Positions 28,806 through 36,986 of a stretch of DNA of 64,000 nucleotides are shown piece by piece. Origin of the DNA: Paenibacillus sp. FSL H8-0537 (GTDB lineage Bacteria > Bacillota > Bacilli > Paenibacillales > Paenibacillaceae); NCBI RefSeq assembly GCF_038051995.1, contig NZ_CP150290.1, positions 1,909,501 through 1,973,500 of the forward strand, written 5' to 3'. Position 1 is the stretch's first letter. The number at the start of each line of letters is the position of its first letter. The translations under genes were made by a program, and so were the position numbers. The notes beneath the pieces were generated by a model. That model worked only from the letters and a program-made list of their open reading frames with translations, did no database searches and was not told the origin of the DNA.

Positions 28806-29996
28806 TCATTTGGCGGAATCGGTCGTGGATTTGCTTAAGCCGTCCATATGGGTCAAATTGCTGTTGTTGGTATTCGTAATGGTATTTTTGGCTTTTCCGG
28901 ATTTTTTCTGCCGATAAAGCCATAGGGCATATTCTAGAGGTTTAATAATCGCTTGGTTATAAGCTTCTTTCTCGCCCGCTTGGGCGAAAACCTCCCTTGC
29001 AGGTTTAGGATTGACCTCAAGCAGCCAGATTTGGCCCTTGCGGTCAATAGCCAGATCGAGAGCAAGCTCACAAAGCCGCCCATAAACCTGCTCGAGATGT
29101 TTGGCGACATTAATGCTGAATTGTTCGGCGTCAGCCTCAATATCTTTAACGAGTGAGGCATCGCTTACCCACTGCTGCAGCAGTTCAGTCATGGGAACGG
29201 CATGGCCACCTCCGTGAAGATTGGAAGTTACACTGCCAGAAGGCCCTACTCTGCCTGCACAGCCTGTTACACTCCAAACGCCTTCTCCGTTTTTTTGGAC
29301 GAGCATCCGGTAATCATGCACGCGTCCGCTTGGAAGCTTGAGGTGGATGCCCTGCTGGGCAATGTAACGTGTACCTTTTAAATCCCATGCGGATAAATAA
29401 CCGTTTAAGGAGGCAGCGTTTATTTTTTGCGGACTAATAATTCGTCTTGCTTGGTCGCGGCCTTGAATCAGAAGGTTTCCGCTTTTTTTTCGCTCAATAC
29501 GCAAAATGCCTCTGCCGCCTGTGCCGTTAATCGGTTTAAGGTAAATAAGCGGATATTTGCGCAGCATCTCGGATACGACCTGGGCACTTTCTGCAATGCG
29601 TGCTGCAGGAAGATAGCTTTTAAATCGGGAGTCCTTTATCAACGTTCGGTGTATCGTCCACTTGTTGCGAAGCGGACGGTTAAGGAAGTTGAGGTGACTA
29701 TAACGGGATCGGAAATGCAGCAGTTGATCGAACCGATAAGTACGTTGAATGCGACAGCGGTCAAAAATCATGTGTGGAAATGCAGTCCATTTTCGCGACC
29801 ATTTTTTGGACGCCTCATTATAAATTAAAGCATGGATGCGATTTTGTTTGTAGTTGACGTCTTGAGGGGTGAAAATAATAATGTCGAGACCCAGCTTTCG
29901 GCCAGCAGTCGTCATTTTACGGTAAATATCTCGTTCTTCAAGCAAACCGTTCTCATTGAGATATAAAGTCAATATTCCGAGTACAGGCTGCGTCAT
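28806..29996 (-). CDS. YheC/YheD family ATP-grasp protein, paralogue 5 (last in cluster)
   Basis: A 396-residue protein of the endospore coat-associated YheC/YheD family. It starts directly with VLGILTLYLNE, so it lacks the extra N-terminal domain of paralogues 1 and 3. ATP-grasp features are the Gly-rich loop YLKPINGTGGRGILRI, GSVTSNLHGGG, and the metal-binding Glu/Asn in IWLLEVNPKPAREVF. ATP-grasp enzymes join a carboxylate to an amine or similar nucleophile through an acyl phosphate; no substrate is known for this family. The C-terminal 35 residues are Asn/Thr/Ser-rich and look disordered. ATG 29996 has AAAGGAG upstream and overlaps the acetyltransferase gene by 44 bases. Confidence 0.8.
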   Translation of the reverse strand: MTQPVLGILTLYLNENGLLEERDIYRKMTTAGRKLGLDIIIFTPQDVNYKQNRIHALIYNEASKKWSRKWTAFPHMIFDRCRIQRTYRFDQLLHFRSRYSHLNFLNRPLRNKWTIHRTLIKDSRFKSYLPAARIAESAQVVSEMLRKYPLIYLKPINGTGGRGILRIERKKSGNLLIQGRDQARRIISPQKINAASLNGYLSAWDLKGTRYIAQQGIHLKLPSGRVHDYRMLVQKNGEGVWSVTGCAGRVGPSGSVTSNLHGGGHAVPMTELLQQWVSDASLVKDIEADAEQFSINVAKHLEQVYGRLCELALDLAIDRKGQIWLLEVNPKPAREVFAQAGEKEAYNQAIIKPLEYALWLYRQKKSGKAKNTITNTNNSNLTHMDGLSKSTTDSAK

Positions 29997-30462
29997 TAGG
30001 AGTTCTCCTTTCAAAACGGAGCGTCGGCTTGCCGGTCGGTCCGGTGAACATAGATACTGCTTCCATTCCAAGGCGGAAGCAGAGCGCCATGCTTGGGACA
30101 TTGTCGACCGCTACATGACAAGTTAAATGGCCCAATCTGCTAATCAGACTCCGAGCGACAGCCGTTCCGACCCCAAGTTCGCGGGCTTCTGGTTGGACGA
30201 CGTAAAAGCATTCCTGCTTATGCTTATCGCCATTTGCTGCGAAGCCCACGCCAAGTAACCGCGAGCCTTGCCTGGCGATTGAAACGGCTGCCTCGGAATA
30301 GCCAGTTTCAACTGATGTGATGAGCTGGGCAGAATCCAGGGCGCGAAAGGCCTGAATGGAGGCAGCTGTCAGCCTTTTATCGCTATACTGAACAGCAAAG
30401 TCAGCCAGTCGCTTGCGATAGCTGTTCCATTGTTGTGGAGTGAGCAGCTGCACTTCCATCAT
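29953..30462 (-). CDS. GNAT-family N-acetyltransferase embedded in the YheC/YheD cluster
   Basis: This 169-residue protein has a GNAT core: SRLLGVGFAANGD as the central strand, VVQPEARELGVGTAVARSLI with the acetyl-CoA-binding R/Q-x-x-G-x-G/A-like loop, and AVDNVPSMALCFRLGME as the closing Asn and helix. The family moves an acetyl group to amines on small molecules or proteins. Its start shares one base with the stop of paralogue 5's upstream neighbour (TAATG at 30464-30460), and its end overlaps the next gene by 44 bases. It must therefore be co-translated with the ATP-grasp genes, suggesting a role in the same modification. AGGAGG precedes the start. Confidence 0.75.
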   Translation of the reverse strand: MMEVQLLTPQQWNSYRKRLADFAVQYSDKRLTAASIQAFRALDSAQLITSVETGYSEAAVSIARQGSRLLGVGFAANGDKHKQECFYVVQPEARELGVGTAVARSLISRLGHLTCHVAVDNVPSMALCFRLGMEAVSMFTGPTGKPTLRFERRTPNDAACTRNIDFISQ

Positions 30463-31616
30463 TATGCGCCTCCTACCTTGCTTGCTTTTTTATTTGTTAA
30501 ATATAATCCGTATTGAAAAATACGCTCCAGCGATTTTTGGCGAATATGAGGCTCGTCGAACTTCATTGGTTTGGAGTTGGCCTCGAAAAACCAAACGCTG
30601 CCCGAGCTGTCTATTCCAAGATCCATCGACATTTCGCCAAGCGTTTGCCCAGAGGCACGCTCGATTTGCCTCGCAATCAGCAAGGCGGTGCGTTTGGCTT
30701 TCAAAAGTATTCTACGCGCCTGTTCTACATTAAAAGAACTAATGAGCAGCTTTTCAGGATCTTCGATCATTCCGCCCCGAGGCACATGAGTTGTAATGCT
30801 TGAGGAGCCGGCGACCCTTGCGCCGATTCCCGTCATTTCCCATCTGCCATTACTGTTCTTCTGTACAAGCGCACGGAGATCGAAGCGGCGGTCATTGAAG
30901 GAAGCAAGCTGTATACCCTGCTGTGCGATGTAGGCCTCGCCTGCGCTTTGCTTTTGGATACGGCTCCACAGCTTCGTTATCGTGGCGCAATTATAGGTAG
31001 CACTTTTGCGCTCCTCCTGGATTTTCAAACGAAAGGGCAGCTGTTTCTCGGCTTTAACGGTAATGGTCATGATGCCTTTGCCTGCTTTGCCGCTTTCTGG
31101 CTTCAAATATAAAAAGGAATGTTTTTGCATCATTTTGCCCAGTCCGGAGAGGGACATTAACTTGCGGGTCAATGGGATGTAGGGCTTAGTTGTTTTGGAT
31201 TGGCGAAGCCATTCGAATAAATGCCACTTGTTGAAAAAAAAGGGATTGAATAATGTCACCCTTGGATCTTTAATACAAGCATTGATTTTGTTTTTGACGG
31301 CTGGCAGCAGCTCATCCTCCCGTTGAGGGATGCGATTGTAAATGATGTCTGGAAAGGGGAGCAGACGCTGCTGCCATATTTCCTGCTGCTCGTCAAAAAT
31401 AAAGCCCTTCAGACTGGTACGGCTTAAATATAAGTTTTTTGCAGTAAGCACATAAACGATAAAACCCTGCTCACGGCCTACACGAATTAAATCAGCAAAA
31501 TTACTGCGGTTGCCACGAAATAGCTGGATATCATCCTCTATGGTCAAAATAGCGAGTACGGGCCTTCCGGCCCGGATCTCCGCTGTTGATTCCTGCTCTT
31601 TAATCAGCTGCTCCAT
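30462..31616 (-). CDS. YheC/YheD family ATP-grasp protein, paralogue 4
   Basis: This 384-residue short-form member has an N-terminal PVLAILTIEDDIQLF segment, the Gly-rich loop YLKPESGKAGKGIMTI, AYIAQQGIQLASFNDRRFDLR, GSSSITTHVPRGG and VWFFEANSKPMKF with the metal-binding Glu/Asn. All residues expected of a working ATP-grasp enzyme appear present. AAGGGGG precedes the ATG at 31616, which shares its first base with the TGA of paralogue 3. No signal peptide or membrane segment is present, consistent with action in the mother cell or forespore cytosol; the spore link comes from the family, not from this sequence. Confidence 0.8.
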   Translation of the reverse strand: MEQLIKEQESTAEIRAGRPVLAILTIEDDIQLFRGNRSNFADLIRVGREQGFIVYVLTAKNLYLSRTSLKGFIFDEQQEIWQQRLLPFPDIIYNRIPQREDELLPAVKNKINACIKDPRVTLFNPFFFNKWHLFEWLRQSKTTKPYIPLTRKLMSLSGLGKMMQKHSFLYLKPESGKAGKGIMTITVKAEKQLPFRLKIQEERKSATYNCATITKLWSRIQKQSAGEAYIAQQGIQLASFNDRRFDLRALVQKNSNGRWEMTGIGARVAGSSSITTHVPRGGMIEDPEKLLISSFNVEQARRILLKAKRTALLIARQIERASGQTLGEMSMDLGIDSSGSVWFFEANSKPMKFDEPHIRQKSLERIFQYGLYLTNKKASKVGGA

Positions 31617-32992
31617 CAGCTGTCACCCCCTTGGAACTTGCTGAGGTACAGGCAATGTTCAATAATATAATCTAGTGAGGCGCGACCTTCCGATTTTAAG
31701 GAAGGATGCTTGAAAATAGAACGTCCAGGCTTGGCATTGGCCTCAAACATCCATATCTCGCTATTTTTATCGATGCCGATATCAAGCCCCAGTTCGCCAA
31801 GACGGTGAGGATAGTTGCGTTCAATGGCTTCGGAAAGGTTGATGGCTACTTGTTTCGCTTTGTCCAGCACATCGGCGGCTTCGCTGCCGAAGGTCCGGCT
31901 TAGCGCCTGCTGCGGTGTCATGAGGGAGCCGCCGTTTTTGACGTGGGTAGTGACGCTGCCCCGTCCGGCTTTTTTTGCGCCAATTCCTGCGGGCACCCAT
32001 TCGTTCTGGCCATTTTTATGCATATGAAAACGGAAATCAAGCGGACAGCCGTCAATTTCGGCGAGCCGTATTCCCTGTTGGACGACATAGTTATTTAGAG
32101 AGCTGCCATGGCGGGCATGCAGCATGCGGATCATGCTCTGGAAGTTCGTAAAGCGCAGCAGCACATTTTGATTTCCTTTGCGGTACCTTGCGAAATAGCC
32201 CCGCTTAGGATGGTAGGTCAAGCGATAAATGCCGATGCCAAGGCTGCCGGCTGTAGGCTTGAAATATAAGAATTGATGCTCTTCAAGCATCTCCTTGATT
32301 TTATCCGGTGTAGGACCCGACACCGATTCAGGCAAATGCTGCAAGGCTTCTGGGTCTTTATCGAGCAATTTATAGACATCTGATTTATTGAAAAAGCTCC
32401 AGTTAAAAAATGGGATTTTCTTCCTAACAAACCGCTCGCGCAGCGAGCTGATCATGGTCGAGGTTTCCGCTTTTCGGCTGGGAAGCCGATTGTACACAAC
32501 GTCAGGAAGCGGCACCGTTTTGCGATACCAATTGCCTTGGGCGTTCAAAAAGTAGCCATTGACGGTTTCCTGCTGCCAGTTGATGTCGTTTGGAGTAAAG
32601 CCGAACAGATACGCTTTGCGCTCTCCCGACCGGATGACTTGCTTAATGAAGCCGGTTCTTGCGCCAAATGGCGCACTATCAGAGGAAGGGGATCCAATAT
32701 CGCTTAAGATGCCGACCAAGGGTCCAAGCTGAATTTCATTATTTCCAGATTGAAGCAAATAAATATTGCCAGTCTTCGGTACTTTGATAGACTGGCGGAC
32801 GCCCGCCGATAAATACAGATGGTTGCCTTGGCGCTTGACTGGGCGGATGGCAGCGGTAATGACTTCTCTACCTAGCTTGAGGTGCATCGTTTTTTTGCCT
32901 GACAGCTTCAGTTCTTTAAGAAGCGGACTGGACAGATAGACGACTCGATCGGTTTGTTGGGAAAAGTGTACGTTGCAAGTTGTCAAACTCAT
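31616..32992 (-). CDS. YheC/YheD family ATP-grasp protein, paralogue 3 (long form)
   Basis: This 458-residue long-form member has about 90 residues of beta-rich N-terminal domain (VVYLSSPLLKELKLSGKK onward) before the LGPLVGILSD segment that begins the common region. The Gly loop is YFKPTAGSLGIGIYRL, with one Gly position changed to Ile relative to the other copies. GSVTTHVKNGGS and IWMFEANAKPGRSIF follow. AGGAGG precedes the ATG at 32992, and the start overlaps the end of paralogue 2 in ATGA. The substrate is unknown; the extra domain may bind a protein partner or the coat surface. Confidence 0.8.
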   Translation of the reverse strand: MSLTTCNVHFSQQTDRVVYLSSPLLKELKLSGKKTMHLKLGREVITAAIRPVKRQGNHLYLSAGVRQSIKVPKTGNIYLLQSGNNEIQLGPLVGILSDIGSPSSDSAPFGARTGFIKQVIRSGERKAYLFGFTPNDINWQQETVNGYFLNAQGNWYRKTVPLPDVVYNRLPSRKAETSTMISSLRERFVRKKIPFFNWSFFNKSDVYKLLDKDPEALQHLPESVSGPTPDKIKEMLEEHQFLYFKPTAGSLGIGIYRLTYHPKRGYFARYRKGNQNVLLRFTNFQSMIRMLHARHGSSLNNYVVQQGIRLAEIDGCPLDFRFHMHKNGQNEWVPAGIGAKKAGRGSVTTHVKNGGSLMTPQQALSRTFGSEAADVLDKAKQVAINLSEAIERNYPHRLGELGLDIGIDKNSEIWMFEANAKPGRSIFKHPSLKSEGRASLDYIIEHCLYLSKFQGGDS

Positions 32993-34176
32993 GGAAGAAC
33001 CTCCTGAACGTTGTCATACCGAGAACGGTCTAATACGGGTGATGGAGTAATTAACGGCGTATGGAGACGGTGGGCCAGCATTTGGGCATAGCCTAGTGGC
33101 CGCTCAAGAGATTGTGCAGCACATCCCTCAAGGCCAAGTCGCCTAAACGCCGATCTTCCTGGTCTGGAGTTCGCTTCCAGAAGCCATAATCGTCTGCCCT
33201 GCTCAATGCCAAAATCAAGTCCAAGCTCAGCAAGTCTGCCGAATCTCTGTTCAAGCTGTACTGCTGCATACAGGCTTATTTCGTGAATTTGCTTCAATAG
33301 ATGATCATTTACCGCTTCGCTGTATTCAGCTATAAGCAGTTCCTTCGCAGACCTGACTCCGCCCCCACCGTGCAGGTTGGAGGTGATCGAGCCGGTCTGT
33401 CCGCAGCGGGCTGCAAGGCCCGTTACTTGCCAGAGGCCTAACGCATCTTTCTGTACCAAAGCCCTTATATCGAAAGGTTCGCCCGTTTTTAGCTGGAGCT
33501 GCAAATACGGCTGAATAATATAGCTGGCAGTCCCGATAAACTTGGCTAGCCATTGCTCCAGAGCATCCTGACTGCATAGCCGCTTCTGAAAGGAGAGATT
33601 ACTTTTGCTGCGCCCTGAGACGGACCAGTAGTCGGCAGCATGACGCTGGAGCAGCAATGCGCCTTTGCCCTGCATGCCTGAGGCGGGCTTGAGAAACAGC
33701 CCAGAGCCTGGAGCTGAGAGGCGGCTGCGCAGCATAGCGCCATGGCTATAACGCTGGGTAGCCGGCAGCAGCGGCTGGATACGCTCATCATTCGCAAGCG
33801 CCTCGTAAACGTCCAACTTGGAGGGGAGGCTGCCGTTCAAAATGATGTGCGGCTTGCGGGCTGCAATAGCCTGCAGAGCGCTGCGACAGGCAAGCTGCTC
33901 TTCTGTATTTTTGCAGAAGCGCCGATCGTAAATAATATCGGGCAGCTTGCAGATGCCCTTCTCCCAGCGCTCATTTAGAAAACGATAGCCCTGAAGCTGG
34001 CCGTTATCTACGTTAAATTCGCAGGGAGAAAAGACGTAAAGATCAATCTTTTTCCTTCTAGCGGTTTCCGCAAGCTGCTTGTAAAAGGCAGGTTCGGGAA
34101 GCTTCGGCTCCTCCTGGGGGGCATGCATCTCAATGGAAGCAACATATAACCCAATCGTCATGCCTTCTGCTGTCAT
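32989..34176 (-). CDS. YheC/YheD family ATP-grasp protein, paralogue 2 (short form)
   Basis: A 395-residue short form that begins IGLYVASIEMHAPQ without the extra domain. It has FLKPASGMQGKGALLLQ, GQTGSITSNLHGGGGV and LWLLEANSRPGRSAF. The closely similar SNLHGGG stretch places it nearest to paralogue 5. GCGGAGG precedes the ATG. An 11-base gap separates it from paralogue 1, the only place in the cluster where coding regions do not overlap. A small CCCGAT-ATCGGG hairpin lies in the end of paralogue 1 just upstream, without a T-run, so read-through is expected. Confidence 0.8.
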   Translation of the reverse strand: MTAEGMTIGLYVASIEMHAPQEEPKLPEPAFYKQLAETARRKKIDLYVFSPCEFNVDNGQLQGYRFLNERWEKGICKLPDIIYDRRFCKNTEEQLACRSALQAIAARKPHIILNGSLPSKLDVYEALANDERIQPLLPATQRYSHGAMLRSRLSAPGSGLFLKPASGMQGKGALLLQRHAADYWSVSGRSKSNLSFQKRLCSQDALEQWLAKFIGTASYIIQPYLQLQLKTGEPFDIRALVQKDALGLWQVTGLAARCGQTGSITSNLHGGGGVRSAKELLIAEYSEAVNDHLLKQIHEISLYAAVQLEQRFGRLAELGLDFGIEQGRRLWLLEANSRPGRSAFRRLGLEGCAAQSLERPLGYAQMLAHRLHTPLITPSPVLDRSRYDNVQEVLP

Positions 34177-34187
34177 AGGCGCCTCCG

Positions 34188-35552
34188 CTAGAAGCCCGAT
34201 AAAAATCGGGAATATTGAATAACCATGCGAACGGATGGACGAATTTTGTTATCATTCAGTGGCGTATTGTCATTTTTGGAAGGCTTGGAGTTGACCTCCA
34301 GCAGCCATACTCTGCCGCTTGCATCAATAGCCAGATCGATGCCGAGCTCACCGAAATGGGCGGGGATATGCGTCTCAATCCCTTTGGCAATGAGGAGCGC
34401 TGCTTGCTGCAGCCTGCTCGAGGCATCCGCTCGGCCGCTCGTCAGGTTGGATTTGGAAATCGCCTCGCTAACGGTACTTAATGTGCCGCCTCTTGCGAGG
34501 TTGGAAACAAAATGCTGACCGCCAGCTGTCCGGGCAACAATCGAAGTGATTTTCCATTTGCCGCTGACATTTTTCTGTACAAGTGCCCGGAAGTCGACGG
34601 GCCGTTTCTGGATTTCAATCAGCTGGAGGCCTTGTTGTACCTGATAGCGGACGGTTTTCATTTTCGCAGAGATGGCGGAATACAGTTTGAGCTGGTTAGG
34701 ATAAAGCTGCTTCCGCGAGCCTGTCGTTGTAGTAAATTGGGCTTGGTAACCGCCGTTTTCAGTCTTTGATACTCGGATGATCCCTTTGCCAAGGCTTCCT
34801 CTGACAGGCTTCAAAAAGATGTTGGCGTGTTTGCTGCACATGCCTTTAAGGGTGGCGAAGCTGCGCAGTGAATAGGACTCTGGCAAATAGCGGAGGGCAG
34901 CTTCATCCTTCTTGAGTGCTTCGAATACTTCCGTTTTATCAAGAAACTTTTCATTGAAAACAGTCGTCTGAAACCTGGATTTTACTTCTTTGAAAAAATG
35001 TTGTACGCTGGGTTTGTTCTCTAGTTTTCGGGAAGTAAGTCGATTGTTAATCACATTTGGAATGGGAAGCGACGCCCTTTGCCAGCCACCCGCATAGATC
35101 CAGCCTTCCACGGTTTGCTGCTCGCCAGTAATTTGGCCGGGAGTGAAGAAACACACATGCCCGCCTTGCGCGGCACAGCCATCAACCAGCTCTTTGCAGA
35201 ACATGGTGATAGAACCGAACGGCTTATCGGGTGTCCCTGGATAATCCCTACTGATCAGAATACCGATAAGCGGGCCGAGTGAAAGTGTTGCTGATCCGGA
35301 TTTATAGTTGATTCTTAATGCAGCGCCATTCGCAATGCCCATTTTGCGTGCTAGGCTCTGGCTAATTCGAATGCCATCATAACGTGCGACGGGTAATACT
35401 TTGACATGTTGCTTAAGTGAGCCGAAAGTCATCGCTACAGGCTGGCCCTGAGGGATTTTCCACTGTTTCATATAGGCCTCGCCCAGCATGAGCGTATCCT
35501 CGGCGAGCATGCCTGAGCTGATAACCTGGACGGCTACTTTCGATTTGAGCAT
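34188..35552 (-). CDS. YheC/YheD family ATP-grasp protein, paralogue 1 (long form, first in operon)
   Basis: This 454-residue long form has an N-terminal domain of about 100 residues (MLKSKVAVQVISSGMLAED), then LGPLIGILISRDYPG. The Gly loop is FLKPVRGSLGKGIIRV; VARTAGGQHFVSNLARGG and VWLLEVNSKPSKND follow. I start at 35552, where GGAAGGAGA precedes the ATG; the frame is open to 35642, but that stretch lacks similarity to paralogue 3. It is the first of five ATP-grasp genes on the minus strand and divergent from yheA. Bacillus has the analogous yheA-yheB-yheC-yheD neighbourhood. In B. subtilis YheD is reported to form rings around the forespore. Confidence 0.8.
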   Translation of the reverse strand: MLKSKVAVQVISSGMLAEDTLMLGEAYMKQWKIPQGQPVAMTFGSLKQHVKVLPVARYDGIRISQSLARKMGIANGAALRINYKSGSATLSLGPLIGILISRDYPGTPDKPFGSITMFCKELVDGCAAQGGHVCFFTPGQITGEQQTVEGWIYAGGWQRASLPIPNVINNRLTSRKLENKPSVQHFFKEVKSRFQTTVFNEKFLDKTEVFEALKKDEAALRYLPESYSLRSFATLKGMCSKHANIFLKPVRGSLGKGIIRVSKTENGGYQAQFTTTTGSRKQLYPNQLKLYSAISAKMKTVRYQVQQGLQLIEIQKRPVDFRALVQKNVSGKWKITSIVARTAGGQHFVSNLARGGTLSTVSEAISKSNLTSGRADASSRLQQAALLIAKGIETHIPAHFGELGIDLAIDASGRVWLLEVNSKPSKNDNTPLNDNKIRPSVRMVIQYSRFLSGF

Positions 35553-35702
35553 CGTAAATCTCCTTCCAAGCAGGAGGATTCCGGCAAGCGGGTTAAGAGC
35601 CGCTGGGTGTTTTGCACGAATTAATTCATCATATGAGGACATCTATCCCTTGGTGATTAGATACTAACAGCTGTTTAAGCAAATCAATGGAGGGGAAAAG
35701 CC

Positions 35703-36038
35703 ATGAATGTATACGACAAAACGTATGAACTGGCCAAAGCGTTAAAGGATAGCGAGGAAGCACGTTTGCTGAAGGAAGCAAAGCATGCTGCAGACGCTGA
35801 TCCCGATGCAAAAGGGCTGCTTGATAACTTTCGCGAGCGCCAAAACGAGCTGCAGCAGAAAATGATGGCGGGCGAGGAGCCTTCCGCTGCCGATATGGAT
35901 ACGCTGAACAAGCTGTACGAGGTCATTTCGCTGAATCCGCTCGTCAGCGGCTTGATGGAGGCTGAGCGCCGCTTCTCCATCGTTTTTGAGGACATAAACC
36001 GCATTATGTCCGATGTGCTAAAATCCATCGTTGATTAA
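35703..36038 (+). CDS. yheA: YlbF/YmcA-family protein YheA
   Basis: A 111-residue all-helical acidic protein with the family features YDKTYELAKALKDSEEARLLKEA, a central ADPDAKGLLDNFRERQ and the C-terminal ERRFSIVFEDINRIMSDVL. YheA belongs to the YlbF group; the paralogues YlbF and YmcA work with YaaT in RNA processing control in Bacillus, but YheA's own role is not established. GGAGGGG lies upstream of the ATG. It is divergent from the YheC/YheD cluster, conserving the Bacillus gene neighbourhood. Confidence 0.85.
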   Translation: MNVYDKTYELAKALKDSEEARLLKEAKHAADADPDAKGLLDNFRERQNELQQKMMAGEEPSAADMDTLNKLYEVISLNPLVSGLMEAERRFSIVFEDINRIMSDVLKSIVD

Positions 36039-36106
36039 CGCCTGCGGTCATATCCCTCGTCCTTGCCTCATATAATGTGAGGAGTGCTACAGAGGAGCTG
36101 AGGAAT

Positions 36107-36388
36107 ATGAGAAAAGGCAGGAGCCGTCATGTATTATATTTGCTAGCTGCGGTTGCGATGCTAGTCTACGGGGTACCAAGACTGGATTTGGGCGCTCCAT
36201 GGAGCGGGACAAGCCTGTTCGGCATCGTCTGGCTGGTCTTTTCGCTAGTCATTGTGGCGGCGCAAATTGATGCGCTGATGCAAGGCGAAGCGAGGAGGCA
36301 GCAGATGCGGCGCATTAAACGTGCCAAACGCCAGGCGCTGGAGAGCAAGCTGCAGCAGGTCGTTGCTAGGCGGGGCGCCAGTGGCTAG
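36107..36388 (+). CDS. Small two-segment membrane protein
   Basis: A 93-residue protein with two hydrophobic segments (about residues 8-25 and 35-58) and a strongly basic C-terminal helix (RRQQMRRIKRAKRQALESK). I recognise no family. ATG 36107 follows GAGGAGCTGAGG; an in-frame GTG at 36077 is less well placed. It lies 68 bases after yheA in the same direction and may share its transcript, which ends in a strong hairpin. The basic cytosolic tail could contact nucleic acid or membrane lipid, but that is a guess. Confidence 0.6.
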   Translation: MRKGRSRHVLYLLAAVAMLVYGVPRLDLGAPWSGTSLFGIVWLVFSLVIVAAQIDALMQGEARRQQMRRIKRAKRQALESKLQQVVARRGASG

Positions 36389-36406
36389 CTAGCAATAACG
36401 AAACAA

Positions 36407-36452
36407 AAACAAATAAGGCCCAGCGATGGTCGCTGAGCCCTATTTGTTTTTT
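36407..36452. terminator. Bidirectional terminator between the small membrane protein and the XRE regulator
   Basis: AAACAAATAAGG (from 36407) and CCTATTTGTTT (ending 36449), plus an inner AGCGA-TCGCT stem, give a long hairpin with T-runs on both sides. Confidence 0.88.
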
Positions 36453-36458
36453 TAATCA

Positions 36459-36806
36459 TTAATCCAATTCTTTGAACTGGACGAGCTGCTTTACGAATTT
36501 GTAAACCGCTTCTTGTTCTTTGACGGTTAGTCCATGTAGTTGATGGGCGATTTTGTCAGCGTAACTATTGTCTTCTGGGCTTGTCTGCTGCGAAGCATCC
36601 AAATGAACAAGCTGTTCCAGTGGAGAGTCGAGCGCTGCGGCAATTTTGCCGAGTACATCGACGGTTGGACTTTTCTCTCCTCGCTCGACTTGCCCCATAT
36701 ACGAAGCATTAATGTCCGCTCTGAGCGCCAGCTGCTCCTGGCTAAGCCCTCTTATTTTGCGTAGTGTGCGGATGTTATCTCCAATGTATCGGGCAAATTT
36801 ACTCAA
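36459..36806 (-). CDS. XRE-family helix-turn-helix regulator
   Basis: This 115-residue DNA-binding protein has an N-terminal Cro/CI-type domain (residues 8-62): IRTLRKIRGLSQEQLALRADINASYMGQVERGEKSPTVD is its core, broken here for reading. A helical tail (VKEQEAVYKFVKQLVQFKELD) probably dimerises. The likely start is TTG at 36806, because GAGGTG lies six bases upstream; the outer GTG at 36815 is part of that ribosome site. It is divergent from the gene at 36987. A perfect palindrome in the shared region (36855-36866) is a candidate operator. Similar short regulators include SinR-like proteins, but no such assignment is made. Confidence 0.82.
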   Translation of the reverse strand: MSKFARYIGDNIRTLRKIRGLSQEQLALRADINASYMGQVERGEKSPTVDVLGKIAAALDSPLEQLVHLDASQQTSPEDNSYADKIAHQLHGLTVKEQEAVYKFVKQLVQFKELD

Positions 36807-36854
36807 ATTGTTCACCTCAGCCTAAAGATAGTGCTTTAGATGCCAACCAACAAC

Positions 36855-36866
36855 GTTCTATAGAAC
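36855..36866. promoter_or_regulatory. Perfect 12-base palindrome in a divergent promoter region
   Basis: GTTCTATAGAAC lies between the XRE gene and the gene at 36987. A second dyad, ATGACT-AA-AGTCAT (36879-36892), overlaps the -35 box of the rightward promoter. Either could be the XRE operator. Confidence 0.5.
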
Positions 36867-36891
36867 CTATTAAATATAATGACTAAAGTCA

Positions 36892-36920
36892 TTGACGAAA
36901 ATACTCGACTTCACTATAAT
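36892..36920 (+). promoter_or_regulatory. Sigma-A promoter of the gene at 36987
   Basis: TTGACG (36892-36897), 17-base spacer, TATAAT (36915-36920). It leaves a leader of about 60 bases ending in an AAGGGG-type ribosome site. Confidence 0.75.
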
Positions 36921-36986
36921 TATGTAAAATGGTCCTTATTAAACTTCTTTTTACTTAAAAGGTTCTTTTTACAAGGGGATTGGAAG

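Noticed and set aside
36855..36866. GTTCTATAGAAC as a LexA site
   Set aside because: The arms are in the reverse order (GTTC then GAAC) compared with SOS boxes.
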